Source: Opitutus sp. GAS368
GTDB lineage: Bacteria; Verrucomicrobiota; Verrucomicrobiia; Opitutales; Opitutaceae
Assembly: GCA_945903465.1 (NCBI GenBank)
Contig: CAMDOF010000005.1
Location: 1 to 64,000, forward strand
Direction: 5' to 3'
Length of the DNA: 64,000 bases
In this document: piece after piece, positions 1-10,837 of the stretch
How the letters are laid out: every line of letters starts with the position of its first letter
How positions within the stretch are numbered: the first letter of the stretch is position 1
Program-made: the position numbers and the translations under genes
The notes under the pieces: model-generated
What the model saw: only the letters and a program-made list of their open reading frames with translations
Told to the model about the DNA's origin: nothing
Databases searched by the model: none

Positions 1-154
1 TGTTGCCGCCGCTGCCGGCTCCAAAGTTGTCCCTAAAAAAACCCGTCAAACGCCGCCTCACCCAACCCCGCCGCGGACGCGTTTCTCCTCCCAAATGAGC
101 GCCAACGGATCCCGCAAAATTCCGTTCGGGGAGAAAAGGAAGATCCGTCTGACG

Positions 155-511
155 TTAAAGAGAGGCGGGGAGCTCGGGGTTTTTTAGTTGGTCCTTCCAT
201 CCGGCGATTTTTGCTTGGGCGCCGAAATGCTCGGCCTTGGCTTTGTCGCCCCTTTCCATCCAAATACGTGAAAGGGTGGTGTTGATAAAAAGATCGGCGG
301 GTTGGAGTGCGTGGGCGCGTTCAGCAGCGGCGAGCGCGGGATCGAGGTGGCGCACGGAGAAGTTGATCTCGGCGAGGGCGTGCCACGCGGCAAACGAATC
401 TGGGGAGGAAAGCGTGGCGTGGGCCAATTTTTGGAGGGCGGCATCGGTGTCACCGATGGCGTAGTCGGCGGTGGCATCCTCGATGAGAGACTGAAGTTCG
501 TCGCTGGTCAC
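155..511 (-). CDS. TPR-like repeat protein
   Basis: 118 aa ORF with TPR-like periodicity (GDTDAALQKLAHATLSSPDSFAAWHALAEINFSVRHLDPALAAAERAHALQPADLFINTTLSRIWMERGDKAKAEHF). Confidence 0.8.
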   Translation of the reverse strand: MTSDELQSLIEDATADYAIGDTDAALQKLAHATLSSPDSFAAWHALAEINFSVRHLDPALAAAERAHALQPADLFINTTLSRIWMERGDKAKAEHFGAQAKIAGWKDQLKNPELPASL

Positions 512-701
512 GGAGGGAGAGCGTGGAGGCGTTTTTGAAAAAGAGAAGGATGGTTGCGTTAAATTTATTTTGGGGAGCTGTCGGCGAGGAAGGGATACCG
601 GCGAGGAAGATGGGGGCGGGCAGGGGGCGGTGGTTTTTCGGCCGCGCCGCGGTGGGGCGGAATTCTTTTTGAGTGGGCCTTGGGGGAGAGCCGGTGGGGC
701 G

Positions 702-1478
702 TTATGAAGAGGCGGGCGTGGGTGTGGTGGGGGGCGAGCGAAGGTCGGTGGAAGCGGGCGTTGCCGCGATCGGGGCTTGGAATACGCGGGTGCGGCGGTT
801 GGCGCTGCGACCGCTGGGGGCGGCGCGATCGGCCGGAGCGCTATAGGCGCGGCGTCGGTAGCCTGAGCGGGCGGGATCGGAGGCGCAGCGCAGTTGAAAA
901 TCCTGCATACGTTGAAAGAGGCCGAGTAATTGGGCTGGGAGCGGGTAGTGATCGAGGCCGGCGCTTTCGAGTGCGGTCAGCAGCTCATGGGTGGCCTCGA
1001 GGGTGGAGAGGCAACCGGCGTTAGGCTGTTGTTTAATCACGTAGCGGCTGGGGGCGGACGGGGTGAACATGACGCGGGGCAGGCGCTGCAGACTGGGGCT
1101 TAGCCGGAGCATTTTTCGGCCGAGGGCCCAGGTCGCATCGAGTAGGAAAACGACGAGGCGGCGCCCGGCGAAGGCGTCAGGTGGGAGCCGACCAGAGGAC
1201 AAGTTGAGAGCGTCGCGGCCGGGGTAGAGTAAGACGGGGAAATTTGCGGGATCGCGGATGAGATCCTGAACGGGGGCGTGGTTGTCAAATTCGATCCCGC
1301 AGTGCAGTTCGCTCTGCTGAAGGCACAGGTGGGTGAGCCGACCGGTGGCGGCTTTCTCCTGCTTGAATTCCTTGGGATGCATGAGAATGACGATCCGCGT
1401 GCGTGTTACCATCGGCGTGATGGAGGCGCACCAGCAGAGCGGCTTGGGCCAAAAGCACCGGTAGCAATTTTCGCGCAT
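702..1478 (-). CDS. DTW domain-containing protein (tRNA-uridine aminocarboxypropyltransferase family)
   Basis: N-terminal Cys motif RENCYRCFWPKPLCWC, and LLDATWALGRKMLRLSPSLQRLPRVMF typical of the DTW domain. Confidence 0.85.
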   Translation of the reverse strand: MRENCYRCFWPKPLCWCASITPMVTRTRIVILMHPKEFKQEKAATGRLTHLCLQQSELHCGIEFDNHAPVQDLIRDPANFPVLLYPGRDALNLSSGRLPPDAFAGRRLVVFLLDATWALGRKMLRLSPSLQRLPRVMFTPSAPSRYVIKQQPNAGCLSTLEATHELLTALESAGLDHYPLPAQLLGLFQRMQDFQLRCASDPARSGYRRRAYSAPADRAAPSGRSANRRTRVFQAPIAATPASTDLRSPPTTPTPASS

Positions 1479-1490
1479 GAAGTCAGATTG

Positions 1491-1524
1491 GAAAAAGAAA
1501 AGCCCGGGAGGTTGGGCCCGGGCT
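1491..1524 (-). terminator. Rho-independent terminator downstream of the sugar kinase
   Basis: Perfect 8-bp arms agcccggg (1501-1508) / cccgggct (1517-1524), followed on the - strand by TTTCTTTTTC. Confidence 0.8.
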
Positions 1525-1564
1525 GGGAGGGACGGAGCGCGAGCGCCCGCGTCGACGGGGAGGA

Positions 1565-2659
<1,095 letters not shown>

Positions 2660-2843
2660 GGATTCGAAAAAAAGAATGAGCGGGGAGCGAAAACGGATGG
2701 GGCGGGAGGGTCAACCGCGCACTCTGGATTCTGTTTAGGATTTTAGGCCTAGGGCGTGGTGGGGTAGATCAAGGAAAGTATTTTGGAATTCAGCCCCTTT
2801 GACCTTGCGCTGGCGTCATGGTGAAGGGGGTGGTGGAACGTGG

Positions 2844-2950
2844 GACGATCTTCTTGGCGGATGATTTCATAATAAATGGGTCTGGGACCGCAAAGCCAAG
2901 CGAGACGGCGACACGACGATCTTCTTGGCGGATGATTTCATAATAAATGG
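2844..2950. repeat. 36-bp perfect direct repeat, two copies
   Basis: gacgatcttcttggcggatgatttcataataaatgg at 2844-2879 and 2915-2950, separated by 35 bp. Confidence 0.95.
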
Positions 2951-3365
2951 TAGGAGCGAGCGACCTGACAAACGAACAGGGGCAGCGGAATAACCCCTGA
3001 TTCCCTGTGCCGGCCTTGGCTTGGTTGGGGGGGGGAGCTGCCAAAAAAAATGATTGAGCCGACGGGCGGACTTTGGGGTGAAGGGGCCGTGCACGATGGG
3101 ATGGCGCATGGGCCAGCCGTGGCCTCTTTGGTGAGTGCAGTCGTGGTCGAGAATCACGGCCCAGTCGCGTTCTGGCGGAGATCTTCGACGTCCCGTGATC
3201 AGGCGCGCGCTTGGGCAAGGTGGTCATCGACAAATTCCAAGAAACCGCATTTTTTTAAAGGTGCATGAGCATCATGCGGGTAGTTTACCCAGGTGCCGGC
3301 TAAAGTTCGATTTTGGGGCGACGGCTCCTCGAAGACTGGATTTTCAGGGGCTGAGGGATTACCGA

Positions 3366-3402
3366 CAAAAAGCCACCGGCCCGACTAACGTCGGCCCGCG
3401 TC
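3366..3402 (-). terminator. Probable terminator downstream of the TonB receptor
   Basis: On the - strand GGGCCGACGTTAGTCGGGCCGGTGGCTTTTT: short stem (CCGAC/GTCGG) followed by T5. Confidence 0.5.
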
Positions 3403-3405
3403 CGC

Positions 3406-6069
3406 TCAGAAATCCACCATGAGGGTGAAGCGGAAGCTCCGCGGCGGACCCCACGACCCGGTCGTCGTGGTGGCGGAGAGGGAGTAGTCTTTATCGAGCA
3501 GGTTATCCACGTTGATCGCGAAGGTGGTTATACGCGCGAAAATTTTCGCGCGATAACCGGCCAGCGCGGTCACCACGAAATACTGGGGCGACCACAGCGA
3601 CTGGACCGTGCCGCCCTGCACGATGACGGCGTTGCCGCGAAAGGTGGGCTGGCGCCAGTTGGCCCCGCCGCCGACGTAGAGGCCCTTCAGCGCGCCATGG
3701 GTGAATTCGTAGCGCGTGAAGATGTTGGCGCGCGTCTTGGTGAAACCGGCGTTGGGCACGCCCTCGGGAAACGTGAGGAGAAACGCGTCGAGGAGCGGCG
3801 TGGGCTGCCTCAACGCCTTGGCCTCGGCTTGGAAACTTTTTAGCAACGGCAGGCGCTTCTCGGTAACGAGTTTATTGGTCGCAGCGTTGAGGATGAGCCG
3901 CCAGGTGCGCGTGAGGTTGGCGACGAGTTCGAGCTCGTAGCCGCTGGTCTTGAGATGCTGGTAGTCTTGTCCGGTGGAGTTAAACGTTGTCGGGAAAACC
4001 GCCGAAATTTCGTCGCGGATCGCGATGGCGGGCGCGGGTGCGATGCGGGCGTTCGGTTGAAAATTATCGTAGTAGGTGCCGTTCACCTCCATCCGTCCGC
4101 GAAATAGGCTGAGGCGGATCGAGGCGTCCTGGCCCTGGCCGGTCTGGATTTCCTGTTTTTTGCCCGGAGTAAACAAATCGGCGCCCTCGCCGGCGGAGAT
4201 GCGAAATGACTGCGCGCGGTTAACGGCGAATGCGAGGGTGTCGTTGACGCGGAAAACGACGCCGTAGTTGGAGCCGTCGACACGGTAGTTGACGAATGCG
4301 GGATTCGGCGTCGGGGCGAAGGCACCGGGCACGAGTTCGTTCACCCACGCATTCTTAATCGGTTGCACGAGACCGACGGTGGTCCTCATGTTGAAGTGGT
4401 CCTGCCGGTAGCCGAGGAGCGTGAAGAAGTGGTTGTTGAAATAGCTGCCCGAGGCGCCGACGCCCACCGACGGAATGTAGAAACGCCGTTGGATAAAATT
4501 GCCGGTTGCCGGCACGCCGTTTGACAGATCGGGGAACCACGCGGACACACCGGGCACGGGCCCAAGGTCGCCGGTGATGCGGGCGTCGTCGCCGTCGCGC
4601 AGATAATAGCGGCGGATGAAGCGGTTGTTCGTAAACGTGGCGCGGTTGGCGGTGAACGCCGCCGGCGTGACTGCTGGGTTGATCGCGCCCTGCCAAGCGG
4701 GATTCGCGGGGTCGATGTATTCGCCGTATTTTGGCCGTTTCTGGCCGGGGTTGTCCTGATGCTGCTGCACGTTGAAGGCGAACTGCTGTTTCATCCACTT
4801 TGTGTTGAGATCATAGATGGCGGAGAGGCGCATATCGCGGACGATGTTACCGCTGAGGAAATCGGTGCGGAAATACTCGGAGTAGAGCTGGTTGAAATTC
4901 GGGTTGACGGACCCGTTGGGCAGGGTGGGTGAGAGATCGCGGAAGATGTTGCGCGCGGCGGCCACGCCGCGGATGTCGGTCAGGCGGTCGTAGAAATTGC
5001 CGGAAAGGAGGAGGTGAAGATTTTTCCCCACGTGCTGCTCTACCTCGAGCGTGACCGTGTTGTAGTTGTCGAGGGAAGTGTTGTGGGGGCCGGCGACGTG
5101 GAGACCGCGTGGCACGATCGCAGCGTCGATTGCGGTGAGCCCGGTGCCGTTGCTCCGGCGTTGGCCGGTGGCGCGATAGGCGACGCCGGTGGCGGGGAGG
5201 TAAATGAGACCGCCGGCTGCGGCCAGAGTGGACACGTTGGTGAACGAATAGTTTTCGAGGAACAGCCCCATCGAGTTGACGGATTTCGTGGCGGAGTGCT
5301 CGACCATCACGCTGATGGAGGTCGAGTGAAACGGGCGCCAGGTGACGGCGCCGTACAGCCCGCGGATGCCGCGGCTCTGGTTATCGGCCCAGCCGTCGCT
5401 GTCGCTGACCACGGCAGAGAAACGCAGTGCGAGCCGGTCGCGCTGGAGCACGCGGTTGAGGTCGACCTCGACCCGGCGGAGGTTGTGGCCGGAAAGTTCG
5501 TCGGTGCCGCCGCCGAAAATGAGCTTAGCGCGCGTGAGGTTGCGCGTGAAGAGGCCGCGTTTGCTGACCAGGTTGTTGGCGCCGCCGAGATCGGCTTCGC
5601 CGTAGAGAAAAGCGTTGGGGCCGCGGAGGATTTCGACGCGCTCGGTGGCAAACGAGTCCATCGGCGAATACCAGATCCAACCGTTGCGCAGGGCGAAGCT
5701 GTTGCGGACGCCGCGGAAGACGAGCTGGTTCGGTTGCGCAGGATCGGGGCTCTGCTCGCCGGTGACGAACCACCGCGACATCTCCTCGATGTTGAGCACG
5801 CCGAGATCCTCGATCAGCTGCGAATTCATGATCGAGATCGAGTTGGCGACGTTCTTCAGTTCCTGCACGGTTCTCATGCCGGATGTGGTCTGCATTGACT
5901 CGTAGCCGAGGTCCTTTTCCTCCGTGACCACGAAGATCGAGAGCTGGACGGCGTCAGCTTTCGCGGGGGTCTTCTCCGCGGGATTGGCCGGCGCTGCCTG
6001 GGCGATGGCCACGGCGGGTGTCAGCAGGCAGAGGCATGAAATCGCGAGGGCGGCGAGGCGGATATTCAT
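3406..6069 (-). CDS. TonB-dependent receptor
   Basis: 887 aa with signal peptide, plug domain (MRTVQELKNVANSISIMNSQLIEDLGVLNIEEM; VEILRGPNAFLYGEADLGGANNLVSKR) and C-terminal SFRFTLMVDF. Confidence 0.93.
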   Translation of the reverse strand: MNIRLAALAISCLCLLTPAVAIAQAAPANPAEKTPAKADAVQLSIFVVTEEKDLGYESMQTTSGMRTVQELKNVANSISIMNSQLIEDLGVLNIEEMSRWFVTGEQSPDPAQPNQLVFRGVRNSFALRNGWIWYSPMDSFATERVEILRGPNAFLYGEADLGGANNLVSKRGLFTRNLTRAKLIFGGGTDELSGHNLRRVEVDLNRVLQRDRLALRFSAVVSDSDGWADNQSRGIRGLYGAVTWRPFHSTSISVMVEHSATKSVNSMGLFLENYSFTNVSTLAAAGGLIYLPATGVAYRATGQRRSNGTGLTAIDAAIVPRGLHVAGPHNTSLDNYNTVTLEVEQHVGKNLHLLLSGNFYDRLTDIRGVAAARNIFRDLSPTLPNGSVNPNFNQLYSEYFRTDFLSGNIVRDMRLSAIYDLNTKWMKQQFAFNVQQHQDNPGQKRPKYGEYIDPANPAWQGAINPAVTPAAFTANRATFTNNRFIRRYYLRDGDDARITGDLGPVPGVSAWFPDLSNGVPATGNFIQRRFYIPSVGVGASGSYFNNHFFTLLGYRQDHFNMRTTVGLVQPIKNAWVNELVPGAFAPTPNPAFVNYRVDGSNYGVVFRVNDTLAFAVNRAQSFRISAGEGADLFTPGKKQEIQTGQGQDASIRLSLFRGRMEVNGTYYDNFQPNARIAPAPAIAIRDEISAVFPTTFNSTGQDYQHLKTSGYELELVANLTRTWRLILNAATNKLVTEKRLPLLKSFQAEAKALRQPTPLLDAFLLTFPEGVPNAGFTKTRANIFTRYEFTHGALKGLYVGGGANWRQPTFRGNAVIVQGGTVQSLWSPQYFVVTALAGYRAKIFARITTFAINVDNLLDKDYSLSATTTTGSWGPPRSFRFTLMVDF

Positions 6070-6209
6070 AGTTGGAGTGGCGCGAGAGTCGGCACGCTAT
6101 GCGGTGCGGATGACGAATTCGATTGGGACGATCGCGATCGGCACGGTTAACGATCAACTTCAAGAAGGTTGAGACGCAAGGTTTGAGGTAAAGAGGTCTG
6201 AGAAGATTA

Positions 6210-6315
6210 CAGCGAGGGAGTCCGAACCGAGGATTGTTCTGGGAAAATGCATTTCCACCGCCGTTTGCGGTGGTTTTATTGCAGCGAGGGAGTCCGAACG
6301 GAGGATTGTGCTGGG
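6210..6315. repeat. Imperfect 34-bp direct repeat flanking a small hairpin
   Basis: cagcgagggagtccgaac[c/g]gaggattgt[t/g]ctggg at 6210-6243 and 6282-6315; ccaccgc/gcggtgg hairpin at 6255-6273 between them. Confidence 0.9.
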
Positions 6316-6430
6316 GCGCTGGTTGAGGATTTTCTGGGAGGCGCTGAGCTATTCGCAGGAGATCAGTGACTCATTCGTGTCCTCGGGCGATAGGATTGGG
6401 CACGGTCGTTCGGACATTCGCAGGTGCCGC

Positions 6431-6478
6431 GTGCCCAGAGGTGTGCCCAGAGGTGTGCCCAGAGGTGTGCCCAGAGGT
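6431..6478. repeat. 12-bp tandem repeat, 4 copies
   Basis: (gtgcccagaggt)x4, perfect. Confidence 0.97.
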
Positions 6479-6699
6479 GTGCGATTGACCGCATAAGGCC
6501 GGCTGGCCGCGATCGGCGGATTCGCCTCGGAAGCGCTGGCGGCTGCCATGCGGGCAAGCGGATGGGTGGAGCCCCGCTTTTTAGTGGAGGCCGAGGACCT
6601 GATGTTAGGGCGTTCGCGCTTGGGGCCTAAAGGGCAGCGGCGCCTCGCGAGGAGAGCAGACCGGATGCGTCCGGCGGGTAGAAAGCGTGCGGTGAAGGG

Positions 6700-6984
6700 C
6701 TAGAGCAGCGACCAATTGATGATCTGTTGGCTGGAGAACTCGAGGGTGCCGATGCGGAGACGGAGCGGGAGCCGCGGATCGAGGGGAAAGTCCGGGGCGT
6801 GAGAAAGTTCAAGGCGGCCTTGCAGATGGGCGAGGCTGTGCTGTTTCAGTTCTATTCGGACGAAATCACCCAGCGGCAGTCGCCAATGCCCGGTGATTTC
6901 GCGGTAGAAATTCGAGTGGGGATCACCGGGGAGGATCGTGGGCTCTGGACCGTCCGCAAATAAGAATTCACCCTGTCGTTCCAT
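6700..6984 (-). CDS. Hypothetical protein (94 aa)
   Basis: ORF with non-biased composition (MERQGEFLFADGPEPTILPGDPHSNFYREITGHWRLPLGDFVRIELKQHSL...); no family recognised. Confidence 0.5.
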   Translation of the reverse strand: MERQGEFLFADGPEPTILPGDPHSNFYREITGHWRLPLGDFVRIELKQHSLAHLQGRLELSHAPDFPLDPRLPLRLRIGTLEFSSQQIINWSLL

Positions 6985-7068
6985 GATTATGGGGATGGTT
7001 TTTTATGAGCGGATGGTCCGCGGCGTCGGGGGGAAAACGACGTCGCGGAGGTAGGCTGAGGTGGGCGG

Positions 7069-8163
7069 TTATTCGGCCACTTTGAGGGTGGCGATATCCC
7101 AATGGGGTTGGCGGGTTTCGGTGGCGATTTCGTTGAAGGCGTGGATTTCGGCTTCTGAGAAGAGGAGTCCGCCATTTTGGGCGCTGCGAGCTGCGGCGGC
7201 GGCTTCGATTTGGCCGGGGAGCATGCAGGCCTCGTTACCGTGGCCGATGACGTCTTGGATGACGGCCTTGACATTTTCGCTTTGATTGCGGCCCTTGGCG
7301 AAGGCGCCAGCGTTCATGGCATCGGGGTGCCAGACTTGAAAGAAGAACGTGCAGGTGCCCTTGTCGTCGCCGACTTGATCCCAGCGATTGCGCAGGGTGG
7401 GGAGGGAGCCGCCGATGAAGGCGCTGACGATCTCGTTCATGAGGGCGAGACCGTAGCCCTTGTGGGCACCGAACGGAATGAGGTATTTGGCCTTGAGGGG
7501 ATCGGTGGTGGGGGCGCCGGATTCATCGACGGCGGCATTGGCGGGGAGAGGTTTGCCTTCGCGGGCAAGTTGCTGGACGCGACCCATGGCGACGACGGAG
7601 GTGGCCCAATCGATGACGATGGGGTAGCCGATGGCGGCGGTGGTGGGGAACCCCCACGAGTGAGGATTGGTGCCGAGCGTGGGGAATTTCCCGCCGAACG
7701 GAACGACCTCAGCGAGGGCCGCGGTGCAATTGGTGTAGGCGATGTAACCGCGTTTGGCGGCGTCCATGACGTAGCCGCCGCCCCAAAGGTAGTGGAAGGC
7801 GTTATCGACGGAGACCATACCGACGCCGTATTTGTCGGCGAGTTTGATGGCTTGTTCAATGGCGGCGTAGCCGGTGGCCTGACCGAGTTTACGATTGGCG
7901 TTCCAGACGGCGGCGCCCCGGAAGCGGGTTTTTATTTTTTCGATTTTTGCCTTGGGAATGCAACCTTGGGAGCCAGCGCCGAGCAGGTGGTCGAGGTGGA
8001 GGGCCTTGAGGCCGTTGTGGGTTCTGATACCGTGGCGGGTAGCCTCGGCGCAGAAGCGGGCGCCGGCGGTGGCCTCCGATTTTGAGTAGCCGCGTTTTTT
8101 GTAAGCGGCGGCGATGAGGGCGTTGTGTTGCTCTTCAGGTACGACGTAGAAAATTTCGCTCAT
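7069..8163 (-). CDS. Malate/L-lactate/ureidoglycolate dehydrogenase family (Ldh2/YiaK type) oxidoreductase
   Basis: Start at MSEIFYVVPEEQHNALIAAAYKKRGYS; conserved RHGIRTHNGLKALHLDHLLGAG, VDNAFHYLWGGGYVMDAAKRGYIAYTNCTAALAEVVPFGG and GAHKGYGLALMNEI motifs. The longer ORF start at 8490 is an upstream extension. Confidence 0.87.
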   Translation of the reverse strand: MSEIFYVVPEEQHNALIAAAYKKRGYSKSEATAGARFCAEATRHGIRTHNGLKALHLDHLLGAGSQGCIPKAKIEKIKTRFRGAAVWNANRKLGQATGYAAIEQAIKLADKYGVGMVSVDNAFHYLWGGGYVMDAAKRGYIAYTNCTAALAEVVPFGGKFPTLGTNPHSWGFPTTAAIGYPIVIDWATSVVAMGRVQQLAREGKPLPANAAVDESGAPTTDPLKAKYLIPFGAHKGYGLALMNEIVSAFIGGSLPTLRNRWDQVGDDKGTCTFFFQVWHPDAMNAGAFAKGRNQSENVKAVIQDVIGHGNEACMLPGQIEAAAAARSAQNGGLLFSEAEIHAFNEIATETRQPHWDIATLKVAE

Positions 8164-8284
8164 GAGAAAAGGAGAGGAGGGATTTGGTGGCCAAGCGGAG
8201 AGCTGGCCGGGGAAGGCGGGAAGTGAGGATGGGAGACGTGAGGAGGGAGAGCGGAAGCTTCGCCTCGGAAAAGATGAAGTGAGT

Positions 8285-9265
8285 TTAGAGGACCTTGGAG
8301 ACCGGCACCTCGGGGTTGATCTGGGCGAGGGGTTTTTCCCCGTGCAGGGCGCGGATGAGGTTGGTAACGGCGGCGACAGCCTGGCGTTGCACGCTCTCGT
8401 GGGTGCGGGAGCCGATGTGGGGAGTGACGATGGCGTTGGGCAATTTGAGCAACGGGTGATCGGCGGCCGGAGGTTCTTCGTCGAGGACATCGGTCCCGTA
8501 GCCGCCGACCTGGCCGGATTGGAGGGCCGCGACGATATCGGCGGTGTGGACGATTTCGCCGCGGGCGCAATTGAGGATGATGACGCCCTTTTTCATTTTG
8601 GGGAGTGATTTGGCGCTAATCATATCACGTGTTTCCGGGGTGAGATTAGTGTGGAGGGAAAGGTAGTCGGCGGCGGCGTAGACCTCGTCGAGGGTGTTGC
8701 TGCGTTTTACCTGGTGGGCGGCGGCGAATTTTTCATCCCAGTAGAGATCGAAGCCGACCACGTTCATACCGAAGGCGCGGGCGCGGACGGCGACCTCTTT
8801 GCCGATCCGGCCAAGGCCGATGATACCAATGGTTTTCTCAAGCAATTCGCGGCCGGTTTTGCGTTTCCAACCGCCTGAGCGAGTGGAGTCTGTATGGAAA
8901 AAGAAGTTTTTCTCGAGGGCGAGCAGCAGCAGGAACGTGTGCTCGGCGACGGTGGTGTGATTGACGCCGGGGGTGAAAAGTAAAGGGATGCCGAATTCGG
9001 TGCACGCCTTCACATCGATTTTATCGACGCCGATCCCGTACTTGGAAAGGACCTTGAGCTTGGGACGGGCCTTTTCGAGAACGGCCCGCGTGATCATATC
9101 GTCGCCGCAGATGTAGCCATCGACCTCGCCGACGGCTGCGAGGGTATCGGCCTCGTTGAGCGGTCCGCGGGCGCGGATAATTTCCCAACCGGTGGCGGCG
9201 AGGAGTTTATGGTGTTCGCCTGGGGTATCTTGGAACGAAGTGGTGGTGAGAAGAATTTTGGTCAT
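8285..9265 (-). CDS. D-2-hydroxyacid / phosphoglycerate dehydrogenase-like protein
   Basis: MTKILLTTTSFQDT start; NAD-binding IGIIGLGRIGKEVAVRARAFGMNVVGFD; NCARGEIV; VTPHIGSRTHESVQRQ. Confidence 0.9.
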   Translation of the reverse strand: MTKILLTTTSFQDTPGEHHKLLAATGWEIIRARGPLNEADTLAAVGEVDGYICGDDMITRAVLEKARPKLKVLSKYGIGVDKIDVKACTEFGIPLLFTPGVNHTTVAEHTFLLLLALEKNFFFHTDSTRSGGWKRKTGRELLEKTIGIIGLGRIGKEVAVRARAFGMNVVGFDLYWDEKFAAAHQVKRSNTLDEVYAAADYLSLHTNLTPETRDMISAKSLPKMKKGVIILNCARGEIVHTADIVAALQSGQVGGYGTDVLDEEPPAADHPLLKLPNAIVTPHIGSRTHESVQRQAVAAVTNLIRALHGEKPLAQINPEVPVSKVL

Positions 9266-9361
9266 AGCGGCAGAACGGTTGTTTTTGCACACGAGGCGAC
9301 GAGAGGGAAGCGAAACTTTGCAGTACAAACGATGGACGTGGCTTGCGCGCGGGGAGGGTGC

Positions 9362-10816
9362 ATGTCATCCGGTGGTCCGATGATTTCATATGCTGCGGCG
9401 ACCCGCTCGTTAAAACGCCAACTAGGTCCAGCGAAGGTGCGGACGGATGAAGCGGCGCGGCAGGCGGCGTCGCATGACAGTGCGAAAATCGCTTTTTTAC
9501 CGGATGCGGTGATTCGAGTAAAAAAGGAGGCGGACGTCGGGGTGGTGGTGGTCCTGGCGAACCGCTTTGGGGTGCCGTTAACGACGCGTGGCCGGGGAAC
9601 AACGTTGACGGGAGCGGCGACGCCGGTGCGGGGCGGGTGGGTTTTGGATACGCTCGCGTTGAATAAGGTCGTGATTGATGAGCAGGCGGGGATGGCGCAC
9701 GCTGGTGCGGGGGTCAAGGTGGCGGATCTCCAGCGGGCAGCGGAGGCGAAAGGCTGGTTTTATCCGCCCGATCCGTCCTCCAAGGAGTACTGCACGATTG
9801 GCGGAAATATTGCCTGTAACGCGGGAGGGATGCACGGGGGGAAGTACGGCGTGACGCGGGATTTTGTCGTGGCGCTGCGAGGTTTTTTGCCGACGGGAGA
9901 ATTTGTGGAGTGGGGGACGGCGACGAAGAAATTTTCTGCGGGGTTTAATTTGCGGGATTTGTGGATTGGGAGTGAAGGCATGTTGGGGGTGGTGACTGGG
10001 GCGGTGTTAAAATTGATTCCGCAACCGGCGGCGCGTTGGACGTTGTTGACCTCCTTTCCGGATGAGACGGCGGCGTTGCGAGGTGCGCTGGCGTTATTTC
10101 AGGCGCGGGTGCAGCCGGCGATTTGCGAGTTTTTAGATCGGGAGAGCGTGCTCTGCGCGGAGCGGGCGACTGGGCGGAGGGTGTTTGCTGGGCAAGCTGG
10201 ACGCCCCGTTGTGTTGTTGGAGTTGGCGGGGTCGAAAGCGGAAGTGCGCGAACAGCGGGCGGTGGTGCTGGCTTGGGCGGAGGCGCACGCGACGGCGCAT
10301 CGGTCGGCGCGGACGCGGGAAGAGGCGGAGGAGTTATGGGCGGTGCGCAGGAAGTGTTCGGGCGCGATGTTTGAGCTGGGCGATGCGAAGCTGAATGAGG
10401 ACATCGTCGTGCCCATGAGAAATTACGTGAAGTTTGCGCAGTTCCTCGTTCGGCTGAAGCGGGACTCGGGTTTGGCGGTGCCGACCTTTGGGCATTTAGC
10501 GGACGGGAATCTTCATGTGAATATTATGTATCATAAAGCGGTTCCCGCCGAGTGTCGGGCGGCGGAAAAAGCTGTGCAGCTTCTGATGGAGACGGTGGTG
10601 GCGCTGGGCGGGGCGATCTCGGGAGAACACGGCATCGGGTTGGCGAAGACGCCCTTCTTGCGGATTCAACATTCGCCGGCGCAGGTTCGCGCGATGTTAG
10701 CGGTGAAAGCGGCGCTCGATCCGAAAGGGATTATGAATCCCGGCAAGATGTTTGAGCGCTTTGAAGTGTGGAAGCACCCGCGACTCGCGGTGAAGTTGCC
10801 CTGGGATCACAAGTGA
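9362..10816 (+). CDS. FAD-linked oxidase (glycolate oxidase / D-lactate dehydrogenase GlcD-like)
   Basis: FAD-binding TTRGRGTTLTGAATPVRGGWVLDT, EYCTIGGNIACNAGGMHGGKYGVTRDFVVALRG; C-terminal FGHLADGNLHVNIMY and GEHGIGLAKTPFL. Confidence 0.92.
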   Translation: MSSGGPMISYAAATRSLKRQLGPAKVRTDEAARQAASHDSAKIAFLPDAVIRVKKEADVGVVVVLANRFGVPLTTRGRGTTLTGAATPVRGGWVLDTLALNKVVIDEQAGMAHAGAGVKVADLQRAAEAKGWFYPPDPSSKEYCTIGGNIACNAGGMHGGKYGVTRDFVVALRGFLPTGEFVEWGTATKKFSAGFNLRDLWIGSEGMLGVVTGAVLKLIPQPAARWTLLTSFPDETAALRGALALFQARVQPAICEFLDRESVLCAERATGRRVFAGQAGRPVVLLELAGSKAEVREQRAVVLAWAEAHATAHRSARTREEAEELWAVRRKCSGAMFELGDAKLNEDIVVPMRNYVKFAQFLVRLKRDSGLAVPTFGHLADGNLHVNIMYHKAVPAECRAAEKAVQLLMETVVALGGAISGEHGIGLAKTPFLRIQHSPAQVRAMLAVKAALDPKGIMNPGKMFERFEVWKHPRLAVKLPWDHK

Positions 10817-10837
10817 CAACGTACGGCGTTCAGAGCG

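Noticed and set aside
3-188. Possible C-terminal end of a + strand CDS (…AAAAGSKVVPKKTRQTPPHP…)
   Set aside because: Only ~60 codons visible, overlaps the TPR gene's 3' end, and no family is recognisable; cannot be supported from this window.
2844-2950. Minimal CRISPR-like repeat-spacer-repeat (36 bp + 35 bp)
   Set aside because: Only two repeats, no cas genes in the window, no further array-like units; treated as a simple direct repeat.
2790-3233. 147-aa - strand ORF covering the 36-bp repeats
   Set aside because: Proline/arginine-rich, no recognisable domain; the two repeat copies fall in different frames; likely non-coding.
6255-6277. Hairpin ccaccgccgtttgcggtgg plus TTTT as a + strand terminator
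   Set aside because: No + strand gene ends upstream of it; kept only as part of the repeat observation.
8164-8490. N-terminal extension of the Ldh2-type dehydrogenase ORF
   Set aside because: Extension is Ser/Pro-rich and overlaps the coding region of the upstream hydroxyacid dehydrogenase; the family start MSEIFYVVPEEQ at 8163 fits better.
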